Positions 48,052 through 59,834 of a stretch of 64,000 nucleotides of DNA are shown here, in pieces. The stretch lies in assembly GCA_022559845.1 (NCBI GenBank), contig CM040125.1, positions 285,744,200 to 285,808,199 of the forward strand, given 5' to 3'. The DNA is from Amorphophallus konjac (Eukaryota > Streptophyta > Magnoliopsida > Alismatales > Araceae). The notes beneath the pieces were generated by a model. It was not told where the DNA came from. It searched no databases and saw only the letters and a program-made list of their open reading frames with translations. The position numbers and the translations under genes were made by a program. Position 1 is the stretch's first letter. Every line of letters begins with the position of its first letter.

Positions 48052-48921
48052 CTGGGCATCGTTTACAGGGACCTGAAGCCGGAGAATGTGCTGGTCCGGG
48101 AGGGAGGCCATATCATGGTTTCCGACTTTGATCTCTCCCTCCGGCGCGCCGTCAGCCCCACCCTCGTCAAGTCATCCTCCGTCCATTCCGGCGGCAGCAG
48201 CAACGGTGCGTTCCTCCTCGACGGTGACAACCCGGTCCAGGGCTGCATCCAGCCGTCGTCCTTCTTCCTCCGCATCCTCCCCAAGAAGAACCGCAAGTCG
48301 AAGGCCGATTTCGGCCTCGGCGGCAGTGGCACCTTGTCGGAATTCATGGCCGAGCCCTTCAACGCCTGGTCCATGTCCTTCGTCGGCACCCACGAGTACC
48401 TGGCGCCGGAGAGTATCCGAGGGGAGGGCCACGGCAGTGCCGTCGACTGGTGGACGTTCGGCATCTTCCTCTACGAGCTTATGCACGGGATCACCCCCTT
48501 CAAGGGGTCCGGCAACAGGGCGACGCTGTTCAACGTCGTCGGCCAGCCGCTGAGGTCCCCGGAGGTCCCGACAGTGAGCTCGGCGGCGCGGGACCTGATA
48601 AAGGGGCTGCTGGTGAAGGAACCGCAGAAGCGGATCGCCTACCGGTGAGGGGCGACGGAGATCAAACAGCACCCCTTCTTCGACGGGGTGAACTGGGCGC
48701 TGGTCAGGAGTGCCCTCCCCCCTCATGTACCCAAGCCTGTGGACTTTTCGCAGTATGCGAGCAAGGAGGTGACCAACATGGAGAAGAAGGTGACGGCCAT
48801 GGAGGGTGGTGGTGGTGGTGGCGGCGGCAGCGGAGGTGGAAACAAGAACAGTGGCGCTGATTCTTCTTATCTTCACTTCGAGTACTTTTCGTGGGGTGAG
48901 AGAGAGAGGAGAGGAGAGTAA
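48052..48921 (+). pseudogene. AGC VIII (D6PK-like) protein kinase, 5'-truncated, one nonsense codon
   Basis: Homology begins at [15 protein letters not shown] (catalytic loop), then SDFDLSL, the DFD signature of plant AGC VIII kinases. An activation-segment insertion with basic residues ([11 protein letters not shown]), then [27 protein letters not shown] and [10 protein letters not shown] follow. TGA at 48646-48648 replaces the arginine expected before [11 protein letters not shown] (CGA to TGA). After it the frame stays open through [20 protein letters not shown], a glycine tract and a PIF-like FEYF near the end, stopping at 48921. The glycine loop and ATP-binding lysine are absent. Such kinases phosphorylate PIN auxin carriers at the plasma membrane; this copy cannot be active. 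Very high GC differs from the AT-rich surroundings. Confidence 0.9.
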
Positions 48922-49258
48922 TTAGGTTTTTTTGATGAGCAAGAGAGTGGAGGACGGAGAGATTCGCATCGTGGAAGACCGAACGCGCATCCACCCATTC
49001 AGATATAACTTGAAGCACCTTCTCTCCTATTTTCTCTCTCTTCAGGTTGAGAAATTTTATCTTCACATATTTTCTCTCCTTCATATGAAGAGATGTCGTT
49101 GATTCACGTATGAAGAGATGTCAGTGCAGGTGGATTCATGTACCTTTATTTTTTCTATTTTTTCCCGACAACCGAGTTCCCAAAGCGGCGAGCAGTTGTA
49201 TGATATCGTATGCATTGTCTCGTCAAGAATTCTCTTTTACGACGCTGTAACAGGACTG
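48922..49258 (+). other. Possible 3' flank of the kinase pseudogene
   Basis: AT/CT-rich sequence with two copies of ATGAAGAGATGTC (49085 and 49110). No coding region is visible. Confidence 0.35.
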
Positions 49259-49266
49259 ATTACAAC

Positions 49267-49836
49267 TAGGGATGTCAAAAATACCAGCAAACCCGATTAC
49301 CCGCATTACCCGACTCGTGATGGGTCGGGTAATACCCGAATAAACGGATATGGATTCGGGTTTGGATACATATAAAATACCCGTTTTATATTCGGATAGG
49401 GTATAGATGTAGTGCACCCAAACCCGTACCCGATCCGAACCCGCTCTTAATAACTTATTGTGCAAGTTAGGCCTATGATTTTGACATGAACCTAATCTGT
49501 TGCCCGTCTTGTTGAGTTTGTGAGTTTAGACTTCTTGCTAAAATTATAAGGTCATTTTTATAAAACATACAAATTACTTTAGAAAGGAAATAATTGACCG
49601 GATTTCTTTTTTTCTAATTCTCATAAATCTCACATTTCATTTGGATATGAATGTGGACTCATGCTTTATAGACGGATACGGATATCCGCGGATATATCCA
49701 TATCCGTGACGGATATACCCGTATCCATACCCGCGAAAATAATAGGGTACTATCCGGGTATGGTATTAGTAAAATTTTCACGGATAGAGTATGGTATTTG
49801 TCTACCCGAGCCGAACCCGATCCATTGACATCCCTA
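49267..49836. mobile_element. hAT-type MITE, 570 bp
   Basis: Terminal inverted repeats TAGGGATGTCAA (49267) and TTGACATCCCTA (ending 49836). Flanks ATTACAAC (49259-49266) and ATTATAAC (49837-49844) form an 8-bp duplication with one mismatch. The interior has many ACCCG/CGGGT complementary segments and no transposase. Confidence 0.87.
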
Positions 49837-49844
49837 ATTATAAC

Positions 49845-50982
49845 CTTTAAATTTCATTTTAGTTGTAAATATACAAACAACTTAATTATGAGTACATGAA
49901 AAAATGGATGTTTTGTCAGCTGATTTTTGATGAAATATTCTAACATTAACAATTAATTGACGCATGTTTGAGGTGTCATCAATAGCCGTATTTAGTTTCT
50001 CATCAAATAATTTACGTCACTTACCCACTATATATATATATATATATATCCCGTACAAGTGAGGCTGGGGTTGGCTGCATCCATTGCTCATGACTGATTG
50101 TATGCCGCTATGGGTCTGTCTTCTACCTTACGTGGTTATGAGAAGTGTTACGACACTTACTTACGGGTTCATTAGTCGTTGGAATAGACTAACACATACC
50201 TATGATTTTGTGAAAAAAATGTTTTTAAGTTTGTGTTGTAAGTAATATTTGTTTCATGCCTATGACTATGCAGCACTGTGTGAAAGAATAAATCGGACCG
50301 ACCGTAGGAAAAAATAGGAGACTTCACCCATGGTAAGTATAGACCGGATCTAACCCCCACCCTACTTCGCAGGAATAGGTTTTACATCTTTTGGTAGTGC
50401 CTCAGAGCACCCACTCCCGCACGACCGGCCTAAGAGAAATTGGGGACCCCCCCTCCCCCGAAATCATTGTTTCCCCCAAATCACCCCAAATCACACAACA
50501 CTGCTTCCCCACTAGAGAGGGGTAAAATCAGCGGCTCAAAAACATGTGGCCCGGAGCGGCCCAATAAGGTCCATCCCGACCCAAACAAGCCAAACTCTCC
50601 AAGTGATAGCCCTATTTAACGGATCCACTTATTCTGAAGCCCAAATCACTCGATCCAAATACTTCCTAGCTGGCCTCCATGCCTGAAAGTCTGAGTCACA
50701 GCTGCACAGGAAAAGCCCAAACGGCGCCCGAGCAGAGCTAATTGGAGAAGGGGGCCAGCATCTCCTGAATACTCTCTAAACGGTCGCTCGGAAGCCTAAG
50801 TGGCAATCAACTAATAATGCCCCATCGCTCGGGATAAGCCTGGGTGCCCCATAGAAGGGCGCCCCAAGTTCGGATCTCCAACGACAGCTAGGGATACCCT
50901 TGGAGCAGCTCACCGAGCGGGGTACTCTTACGTCGGAGGGAGTTGATCACATCTGGGCCCTTATACAGGCGAACGTTATGTT
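49845..50982. other. AT-rich spacer then GC-rich LTR-like debris; no gene
   Basis: Includes a TA dinucleotide run at about 50029-50049. From about 50400 it is C-rich and resembles parts of Tat-type LTRs (phrases such as GCGGCCCAATAAGGTCC). No boundaries can be fixed. Confidence 0.4.
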
Positions 50983-51407
50983 TGTTGTGATCCCTGGTTT
51001 TGATGATAGCAAATCATAAATCCTTAGTAGATATTTGAAAAATATCTAACTTATTTTGGTTTGATAAATTGACTAAACTAGTGCAGAAGAATCTCTCAAA
51101 GTGACGTCTCGACACGGCCTAATGATGTCTCGACACATCTGGAAAAGAAAGTGTTGATTCTTTCAACGTTTGAGCTCCGGCATAAAAGAATGTGTCGACA
51201 CATCCAACCCATGTCTCGACACATCCAGAAGAAATCAAGCTGAAGCCGTTCTGTCTAAGCATCTGGATTCACTGAGGTCTGTGTATATCTTGTGTCTTAG
51301 TTTGTGTGTTCACGCAACTAAGATCGGTGCAGATTTTTGTCTACAGCATATACACTCGGAGCATGTCTTGGCCAAACGAATATAAGGTCGGTGCATATGG
51401 TAGGTGT
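50983..51407 (+). repeat. 5' fragment of a Sirevirus-type LTR
   Basis: Begins TGTTGTGATCCCTGG followed by TTTTGATGATAGCAAATC, the usual Sirevirus LTR start wording. Contains TCTCGACACATC-type repeats, including ATGTGTCGACACAT (51190-51203), a perfect palindrome, and AAGGTCGGTGCA. It is cut by the Tat LTR at about 51408. Confidence 0.7.
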
Positions 51408-52227
51408 GGACACTAAAAAATTCTCACCCCATGTTTACGTACAGGGGTGGAGAGAGGGATTTTTGTAGCCCATCTAAGAGCGACCGAACCAGGTCCAAAA
51501 AGACCAAACGAGGCCCAGCTCATCTAAGTGACCGCCCCCACAGGGCCCACTTAGCATAAAAGCCCAATAAGATCACTCGGGATCACGCACTTCCTCGGCA
51601 GCCATTAGGCTCGAAAGGCCCGAGCGTCGGTCCGATCGGAGGAAGACCCAAGCCCGACCTATCCCCCTCGCCGGGATAAAGGCTAACGTCCCACGCCCAC
51701 TCCGACCGAGCCTCATCCGAGCTATGTCGATCGCCCGGATAGGGTTGGCACTCTTCATGCTTGGGTCGACCGACGATTGATTATCCACGCTGCCGTTGAG
51801 AGCCCTTTATGAGCAGGAGTTCACAAAGATAAGGGACCCACGAATCCTCAAGGTTATAAAGAGCCCACGATGAGGACGCAAAGAGCCCACGCTGATGACG
51901 TAACCCCCGCCTGAAACTTCTCAGCTTACGGGACTCATGAGGCTAGCGCACTATTTAAACCAGGGACTCCCTTCAGCGAACGGTAAGGCCTACACACGCC
52001 TAAAACTCCCTGAGCAGGAACCACTTCACCACCTTGGTGGAGAGGGATCTCGTACATCTCCCTCCTCCTCCTTTCATAGCTTCCACCACTGCTCTACTGA
52101 CTTAGACATCGGAGAGTTTACCCCAGGGAACCACCCCTGGGCCCTCTGATCCGTTTCCCTTCCTTGTAGTTCACTGATCGGTGATCATCCCCCCAGCTCA
52201 GGACTAGCGCGAGATCGCCTCTCTTCA
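51408..52227 (+). repeat. Tat 5' LTR (left end approximate)
   Basis: Ends CTCTTCA at 52227 two bases before the primer site. The left end is set at TGTGGACACTAAAA where the Sirevirus-type fragment stops, without a second LTR to confirm it. A TATTTAAA box lies at 51952-51959. Confidence 0.6.
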
Positions 52228-52229
52228 TC

Positions 52230-52247
52230 TGGCGCCGTCTGTGGGAA
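52230..52247 (+). other. Primer binding site of the Tat element
   Basis: TGGCGCCGTCTGTGGGAA is the characteristic primer site wording of plant Tat-type elements. The donor tRNA is not asserted. Confidence 0.8.
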
Positions 52248-52264
52248 ACGATCAAAGAGCCAGC

Positions 52265-53586
52265 ATGATGCGAAGAAGTACAAGGAGGAGATCCGCCGGC
52301 GATAGGGGGAAGGCCATGGTGGTGGCGAGAGAAGGCCCTTCTCAGGCCGCGCAAGACCCCCCCTCCAACGCCAGCACCCCAACCGACGAACCACCTCCGC
52401 TCGCGGAGGTAGGGCAACCATCCAACGAGGGCATTTACGCTTTCCAAGCCCTCAACGCAAAACTGGATCTCCTCGTGGAACTCATGAGGACCTAGGCAGC
52501 CAGGGAAGGAAGGTCACCCGTCCCTCCGGAAAGCCCTCCCCGCGGAGACACGTCTCAACACACGGCCGGAGGTCACTTCACCCTCCGAGGATGACAGCTT
52601 ATTCGCAACTAGTCAGGAGGACCTTCACAAGCCCCTCCTCCGGAGCAAGAGGCCTCCTCCACACCGAAGCGGGGAAAACCTGGGGCACGCCGTCCGCACC
52701 CGAAGATCGAAGTCCCCAGGGAACGCCAAGATAGCCTACCATCGCATCCCCCTAACCCCCCGGCACAACGGCAGTCGGAGATATCCCTCCGTCTGCGAGA
52801 GTTCAAGAGGCGCTTCATAGAGCAGGAGCGCGCCTTACGCGCCTTGTAGAAGACCTCCCCAATAGAGGATGGAGAAATCCCCATTCTCCGACTATATTTT
52901 GAAGGCAGAGGTATCTCCCAGAATCCCCATTCCAACCTTCAAGTCTTACGACGGCCAGGGCGACCCGGCCGACCACTTCGACAGCTTCGACGCCCTAATG
53001 ACCCTTCACGGGACACCCAACGCCATCAAATACCGAGCGTTCATGACCACCCTGGTCCAAGGCCCCCAAGCATGGTTCCGAGCCCTCGCCCCCGAATCCA
53101 TCCGAGACTTCAAGCAGTTCGGGCGAGTATTCAAGGAGAGTTTCGCCGGCAGCGGCCCCCCAAGGTCGGTAGTGGGGCTATTGGCTCTCAAACAGGCGCA
53201 AGGGGAGAAACTCCGGGCCTACATCAACCGATTTAATTCAGAAGCCTTGAGAATGGCCCGCCTAGATGTAGCCTCGGCCATAACCGCACTGACCGGAGGC
53301 ACCCGGGATGAAAACCTCCGCCGTGAACTTGTCCTCCACCCTCCCTTAACCCTTGCCGAGCTAGTGACTTTGGCCTTACGCCATGCTGAGTGCGAAGAAG
53401 TTCTCAGCTCATGCCCAGGCGCAGCTCGCTCGGGTCGGGAGGTGCACAAGAAACGAGCACCCGAGTCAGGCTCGGGCCAAGGAAAAAGGCGGAACCGAGA
53501 CGGAGAGCCTAAGGACCCATCGCGGAAGTATGAGCGGTACACTCCCTTGACTGCTCCGATATACGAGACATATGAGGACATCAAAG
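52265..53586 (+). pseudogene. Tat gag, 5' part
   Basis: An N-terminal basic stretch (MMRRSTRRRSAGDR) is followed by stops and a frame change around 52493-52860. The open segment from 52869 has the Gag core: PIPTFKSYDGQGDPADHFDS, GPQAWFRALAPESI, RVFKESFAGS and LRAYINRFNSEALRM. The coding sequence is interrupted at 53586/53587 by the gag-only LTR element; the zinc-finger part continues at 59835. Confidence 0.87.
53582..53586 (+). repeat. Target duplication CAAAG, left copy
   Basis: Directly precedes TGATGGGAATCGAC; the same five bases follow the element at 59830-59834. Confidence 0.9.
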
Positions 53587-55514
53587 TGATGGGAATCGAC
53601 GCCGAGCATTGATATTTTTATTTTACATTTGTGTCCTTTAGTTTATTTTTATATCCTTGGGAAAGTATATGTGCAATTGTAAGGCTTTATAAGCCAATGT
53701 GTCATTCCCTTGGATTCTTTGAGTTTTTGTGCAAATTGTCAGTAGGTCCAGCAAGGGGGCCCTCACTCCTTCTCCATTGGTCCATATAAGCCATATGGGT
53801 CCATATGGGGCTGGTCAAAATCTTAGGTGGCATCTAGAAGGTCAATTGGACACATGGGAGACAAGTGGGTGAAAATTTCAAAGGGAGGCTACCTACCTTA
53901 CCTACTTGGTCCAGGCCCCCCCCTTTTGGATATTTTTTGATTTTTGTTAAAAACCCTAGTAGAACTAATTAGTTCTATATCTTGTATACCCCTCCCAAAC
54001 CCTAGACCTGAGGGCATAAGTGGTCATTTTCCATTTATTATATAAGGCATGTAATTTCGATTTGATATAATTAATGAAATGAAAATTGGCATTTGCCTCC
54101 AAGGAAGGGTGCGCCCCTCTCTCCTCTCTCCCTGGTTTATCTTCTTCCTTCATCCCTCCAAGGTGTGAAGCCCATTCTCCTTAGTCCCTCTAAGGTCACC
54201 TCTGCTGCCGCCGCCGCCGTTCGTGCCGCCACCGCCGCTACATCGGAGTTCTGTCTACTTCAGGACAGAACCTCACCTCTGGATTTTTATCTCTAGTTTA
54301 TGTTGTCTGATTGAGCCTTAATTTGTAGGGTTTGTTCTGTCCATCTCTTTTAACCTCCAGTTCAAATTTCGTGTCATTTGGAAGTCATTAGGTATTTTTT
54401 CCAATATTTTTGTTTGTCCTCTCAGTAATCTACCCTTTTGCAGATCTACGGGACAGAGTCACCTTGTCGCATTTTCCCCACCCCCTTGCAAATTTTCAGA
54501 AAATCCCAAAACATTACTCAGTGTTCCACACATATATCCCCTTCAACCATAATTTTCGTGGAGTCTAGAAAATTCATTTGATCCTCGGTCAAAGGTCAGT
54601 TTCAGGCAGATCCCTTGCTGCCCTGTGTGTCTGTCAGTCCGAGTCAGAAATAAAAATAGTGTTACAGTCATATTAATTTTCAATCCGTTCGATGGATGGA
54701 GCTGTCCAAATTATATGTTGTAGATCTATGAGTGCTCTTTCCAACGCTACCATCCACACCTCGATCGTCCTCCGGATCTGAGCGTCGTAATTCGTGTCAC
54801 CGAGGCCTACAGATTTGTTCCCTGTGTAGGTCCAAAATTACAGTCCAGAAGATATTCTGAAATAAATAGCAAAAATCAACTTCAGGAGCCGCCCCTTCAG
54901 GGAGTTGTTTAGGGACGCCCTGCCATCGTCCCAGCCAAGCGGCGCCTCCGGAAGATCTCAGGAAGGTGACGTTCCTTTGGAAATCATTATTTGCTGTCCA
55001 GTGAGTCAGCAACCGACTTGGCGCAGCACCGAGTTGGAATAGTACAGAGTCGGACCAGCAGGCCGAGTTCGTGCCGAACGCACCTCCAGATTACTGCCCG
55101 TCAACCCAGGGTCGGTCCTCCTGGGCCCCACTTGTAGCCCTTTACCTCCCTACGTGGAGTGGGCAATAAAGTTCACCGTTGTAATTAACCTTTTTACCGT
55201 TGTTACCGGGAGTTACTGTAACTGGTCGGGAACGGGCATGGAGGTACACTCGCCACCCTCCTTGTAGGCCTTGCTTTACTCATATATTTTTATATATGCC
55301 GCTACATGAGTGATAGATTATCTAGCTTGTTATCATTTTATCACCGCTGCGAGAGCGAGAGTGAGTGACCGTCCCGTGACTCGACCCGAGTTAACGTGGA
55401 AAGGCCGATACCCGAGACTCACTGTCGGTTTCTAAACAGCGCACGGTCCAACGTTTCCCTGGCTTAGGGATGATCGCGAGCTAGAGTCCCTGGTCGCGTG
55501 TCCGTCCCACATCA
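53587..55514 (+). repeat. 5' LTR of the gag-only element
   Basis: Begins TGATGGGAATCGAC and ends CCCACATCA. TATATAAG lies at 54039-54046. A CT-rich leader with GCCGCCGCCG follows. Short frames in it are not supported as genes. Confidence 0.92.
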
Positions 55515-55517
55515 GTT

Positions 55518-55529
55518 TGGTATCAGAGC
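55518..55529 (+). other. Primer binding site, Met-tRNA type
   Basis: TGGTATCAGAGC three bases after the LTR end, in plus orientation. Confidence 0.9.
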
Positions 55530-55901
55530 TCCTGTTCAGTCTAGGGTAGTCATTTGTAAAACTCCAAAAAAAAAGTGAGTCATTTACATCTAGTCATCGT
55601 CTAAGTTAGTCTAAGGTTGCATCCGCATACCATTGTTCGGTATATAAAAAGGTGTTATCCGAACGTTAGGCTACGCCTATCGGGAAGGCCGCACACTTGC
55701 GCGAGTGATCTTCGGATCGATTTACTCCGCCACGTACCGAGTCTTGGTTTAAGTCTAGGGTCCTTAGTGTGCATGCTTTGCAACCTTGCATAGTCAGTCT
55801 AGTGTCTTGTCCAAGTGTCGACATGTCCATCCACTAGTGTCCCCGTGTCCCATGGATGACCAAGGGGCCGCATCTTCTACATGGTGGCGATACTATCTAA
55901 A

Positions 55902-57440
55902 ATGGAAGGACCACCCGGACCACCCAAAAGGCCCGTAGCCCGGGACTTCTATGGCTCCGATAACCCTAGTGACTACCTAGAGTGGGAAGCCATTATGGAC
56001 GACTACTTCGAGGTGTACATTATGTCCGGTCCCATGCAGGTGGACTTTGCCAAAAGGTGACTCTTCTATGATGCCGTCGAAACATGGAGGGACATCAAAT
56101 ACTTTCAGGAAGATAGGAGGCTAAGGCTCATCGAGTCATGGTGGGAGATGAAGAGAGCGCTTAGGAGGGTCTACCTTCCCCGCCCACCTACCTCCAACCA
56201 CAGGGGTCATACCACTAGCCAACCCCACCAACTCACCCACAATCAAGTGGGTCACACTTCTAACCAACCCCGCCCCTTCACCTCCATCCAAGTCCACCAA
56301 AGCAACCCCAATCAAGTGGCCCTCCCTTTCACTTCCAACCAACCACCCCTTGGCACCTCCGTCCAATCCCACCCAATCGCCTCCAACCAAGTGGAAGCCC
56401 CACTTATAGTCGAGTCTAGGTCCGCATCCGGGCCGAGAGATGAGGAGCGAGTCCACCCCGAGGCCCCTACTCCAACCCGCACCTTAGATGAAATCAAGAA
56501 AATGCTTTCGGATTGGTTGGAAAGGATAGAAAGGACACATGCTCCTTCACCACCCGTGAGTGCTCCATTGCCACTCTCTACTTCCGAACTTTATTCGGAA
56601 CCATCTTATTTGGAGCCACCCAAGCCCGAGCCACCCGTGTTTCTAACGGGTACGCTATACATAGCCGAGCCTCTTCTTAGTTGGCTCAAAGATGGCTTGG
56701 TCTCACTTCCTTACCCATCTATGGACCCCACCTTACCTCTAGTGTCTGTCAACTCCTACCACACGACATTCCGGTGTAGTCACCATGTTGATACATTGGG
56801 TGACCTTATTCTTGGTTTAGGTTGGCAATGGAAGTTGACTCACATATTTGCCCGAGGCTTCGACAAACCCACTAGTCGTAGCTTCACCCATCCGGCCATA
56901 GGGTCCATTACCTCCGTGTGCACTGTGGGTTGTGTCACCACGGAGATTCTTCTATTCCTCCCAATGCCGGCCGAGTCTGACTTCTTTCCCTTTTGCCCAA
57001 GGGAGGAATCCTATTTTCTAGACATGGCCGTCATCCCACCGACCACAATGTATGACGGTGATTATGAATTCTTAAATTGGGACCGAGTCATGGGGGAACC
57101 CACTTCATGGGGTCATACCTTCTTTGACCCTTTTGACCCCTTCACTAGTGAACCTCCCGAGCGATCATATTCACTCCACTTCTTCCAAGGAGTTCACTAT
57201 TCCGCCCCTACCCCTCGGTCAAGTTGGCGAGCCGAACCTACATCTAGGGGTAATGACGAGGGTAGTTCTAGATCTTCTAGCCCTTCCCCACCGAAATCCC
57301 ATAGGTCGCCAATGCATGAGTGGTACCTCTTAGGGTGTCTAGGAGTCCTCCATTCCGTCAACCACCAAATACATCTAGTGTATGCATGGCACATATTCGG
57401 GTGTCCTGGTCCGCCATCACACACGTATGGGTCGGACTAA
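55902..57440 (+). pseudogene. Gag-like protein with an unrecognised C-terminal region
   Basis: Starts at ATG 55902. The first 80 residues look like Ty3/gypsy Gag (DFYGSDNPSDYLEWEAIMDD, then RLIESWWEMKRALRRVYLP), broken by TGA at 56058-56060 in the same frame. A proline/threonine/glutamine-rich linker with SNQ/HPN repeats follows. The last 250 residues (FLTGTLYIAEPLLSWLKDGL, VCTVGCVTTEILLFLPMP, YEFLNWDRVMGEPTSW, HTFFDPFDPF) contain no zinc knuckle, protease or RT wording, and I do not recognise a domain. The product would be about 512 residues if unbroken. Pol functions must come from another element. Confidence 0.75.
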
Positions 57441-57882
57441 CATTAGATTTGTTTAGGGTCTGTGAGTCTTTGTTTCATCCGATTTGTTTGTCGAGTGCAT
57501 TGTGTGTCTGTGCGTACGTTGAGTCGAGTCAATTTTGTACGCCCACGTTGTTAGTCCCTTTCGAGTATGAGGCTTGTCGGACTATTGGGATCGGTTCTAC
57601 TTCACATATCGGATCTAGTCACATAAGGGACCCGCGGGGATTCCTAGTAAGTCTTCGAGCCGCCTCCCTTCATTTGAGAGTGACCCCCACCCCAGAGTGT
57701 CCACCTCTAGCCTCATTCTCACGGTAGCGTATGCATATCGAATCTATATGGGATGAGCAGGTGTTGATTACTTGGAGTGGAGCGTACTCCGCGCTTCATG
57801 GCATGATGACGGATCCGCCGGAGCTACTCGAGCAGTCGCACCCCTTACTCGACGGGGTCGAGTTCTTCCCACCCGGGGAGAG
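57441..57882 (+). other. Non-coding 3' interior and purine tract of the gag-only element
   Basis: No conserved frame is visible. It ends with ACCCGGGGAGAG, the likely plus-strand primer, immediately before the 3' LTR. Confidence 0.6.
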
Positions 57883-59829
57883 TTAATGGGAATCGACACC
57901 GAGCATTGACATTTTTATTTTGCATTTGTGTCCTTTAGTTTATTTGTATATCCTTGGGAAAGTATATGTGCAATTGTAAGGCTTTATAAGCCAATGTGTC
58001 ATTCCCTTAGATTCTTTGGGTTTTTGTGCAAATTGTCAGTAGGTCCAGCAAGGGGGCCCTCACTCCTTCCCCATTGGTCCACATAAGCTATATGGGTCCA
58101 TGTAGGGCTGGTCAAAATCCTAGATGGCATCTAGAAGGTCAATTGGACACATGGGAGACAAGTGGGTGAAAATTTCAAAGGGAGGCTACCTACCTTACCT
58201 ACTTGGTCAAGGGGGCGCCCCCCCCCCCTTTTGGATATTTTTTGATTTTTGTTAAAAACCCTATTAGAACTAATTAGTTCTATATCTTGTATACCCCTCC
58301 CAAACCCTAGACCTGAGGGCATCAGTGGTCATTTTCCATTTATTATATAAGGCATGTAATTTTCATTTGATAGAATTAATGAAGTGAAAATTGACATTTG
58401 CCTCCAAGGAAGGGTGCGCCCCTCTCTCCTCTCTCCCTGGTTCATCTTTTTCCTCCAGCCCTCTAGGGTGTGAAGCCCATTCTCTTTAACCCCTCTGAGT
58501 TCACCTCTGTTGCCGCCGCCGCCGTTCGTGTCGTCGTCGCGCCGCCACCGCTGCTACATCGGAGTTCTATCTACATCAGGATAGAACCTCACCTCTGGAT
58601 TTTTATCTCTGGTTCTTGTTGCCTGATCGAGCCCTAATTTTGAGGTTTTGTTCTGTCCATCTCCCTTAACCTCCAGTTCAAATTTCGTGTCATTTGTAAG
58701 TCATTAGGTATTTTTCCCATATTTTTGTTTGTCCTCTCAGTAATTTGCCCTTTTGCAGATCTATGGGACAGAGTCACCTTGTCGCATTTTCCCCACCCCC
58801 TTACGGATTTTCCAAAAATCCCAAAACATTACTCAGTGTTTCACACATATATCCCCTTCCACCATAATTTTCGTGGAGTCTATAAAAATCATTTGACCCT
58901 AGGTCAAAGGTCAGTTTCAGGCAGATCCCTTGCTGCCCTGTGTGTCTGTCAGTCCGAGTCAGAAACAAAAATAGTGTTACAGTCATATTCATTTTCAATC
59001 CGTTATATGGATGGAGCTGGCAACATTATATGTTGTAGATCTATGAGCGCTCTTTCTAACGGTACCAGCCACGCCTCGATCGGCCTCCGGATGTGAGCGT
59101 CGTAATTCGTGTCACCGAGGCCTGCAGATATGTTCCCTGTGCAGGTCTGAAATTACAGTCCAGAAGATATTCAGAAATAAATATCAAAAATCAACTTCAA
59201 GAGTCGCCCCTTCAGGGAGTCATTCAGGGACGCCCTGCCATCGTCCCAGCCAAGCGGCACCTCCGGATGATCTCAGGAAGGTGACGTTCCTTTGGAAACC
59301 GTTTATTGCTGTCCAGTGAGTCAGCAACTGAGTTGGAATAGTGCCGAGTCGGACCAGTAGGCCGAGTTCGTGCCGAACGCACCTCCAGATTGCTGCCCGT
59401 CAACCTAGGGTCGGTCCTCCCAGGCCCCACTTGTAGCCCTTTACCTCCTTGCGTGGAGTGGGCAATAAAATTCACCGTTGTAATTAACCTTTTTACCGTT
59501 GTTACCGAGAGTTACCGTAACTGACCGGGAACGTCTTCTCCACGCCCGGAGCGTGGAGGTAAACTCGCCACCCTCCTCGTAGGCCTTGCTTTACTCGTAT
59601 ATTTTTGTATATGCCGCTGCATGAGTGATAGATTATCTAGCTTGTTATTATTTTATCACCGCTGCGAGAGCGGGAGTGAGGGACCGTCCCATGACTCGAC
59701 CTGAGTTAACGCGGAAAGGCCAATACCCGAGACTCATTGCTAGTTTCTCAACCGCGCACGGTCCAATGTTTCTCTCGCTTAGAGACGATCGTGAGCTAGA
59801 GTCTCAGGTCGCGTGTCCATCCCGCATCA
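57883..59829 (+). repeat. 3' LTR of the gag-only element
   Basis: Near copy of 53587-55514. Its first bases read TTAATGGG instead of TGATGGG, so the TG terminus is mutated. TATATAAG lies at 58344-58351. A longer C run (about 58217-58228) distinguishes it from the 5' copy. It ends CCCGCATCA. Confidence 0.92.
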
Positions 59830-59834
59830 CAAAG
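59830..59834 (+). repeat. Target duplication CAAAG, right copy
   Basis: Matches 53582-53586; the Tat gag frame resumes right after it. Confidence 0.9.

Larger units (their letters stand above)
53587..59829 (+). mobile_element. Gag-only non-autonomous LTR retrotransposon, 6.2 kb
   Basis: LTRs at 53587-55514 and 57883-59829 are highly similar and in direct orientation. A primer site follows the first LTR, a purine tract (CGGGGAGAG) precedes the second, and a perfect CAAAG target duplication brackets the element. The 2.4 kb interior encodes only a gag-like protein. At least two more LTR-only copies of the family exist in this window (22959-24934 and 18498-31852). Confidence 0.93.

Noticed and set aside
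50029..50049. TA dinucleotide run as a possible replication or scaffold element
   Set aside because: It is a simple microsatellite with no supporting structure.
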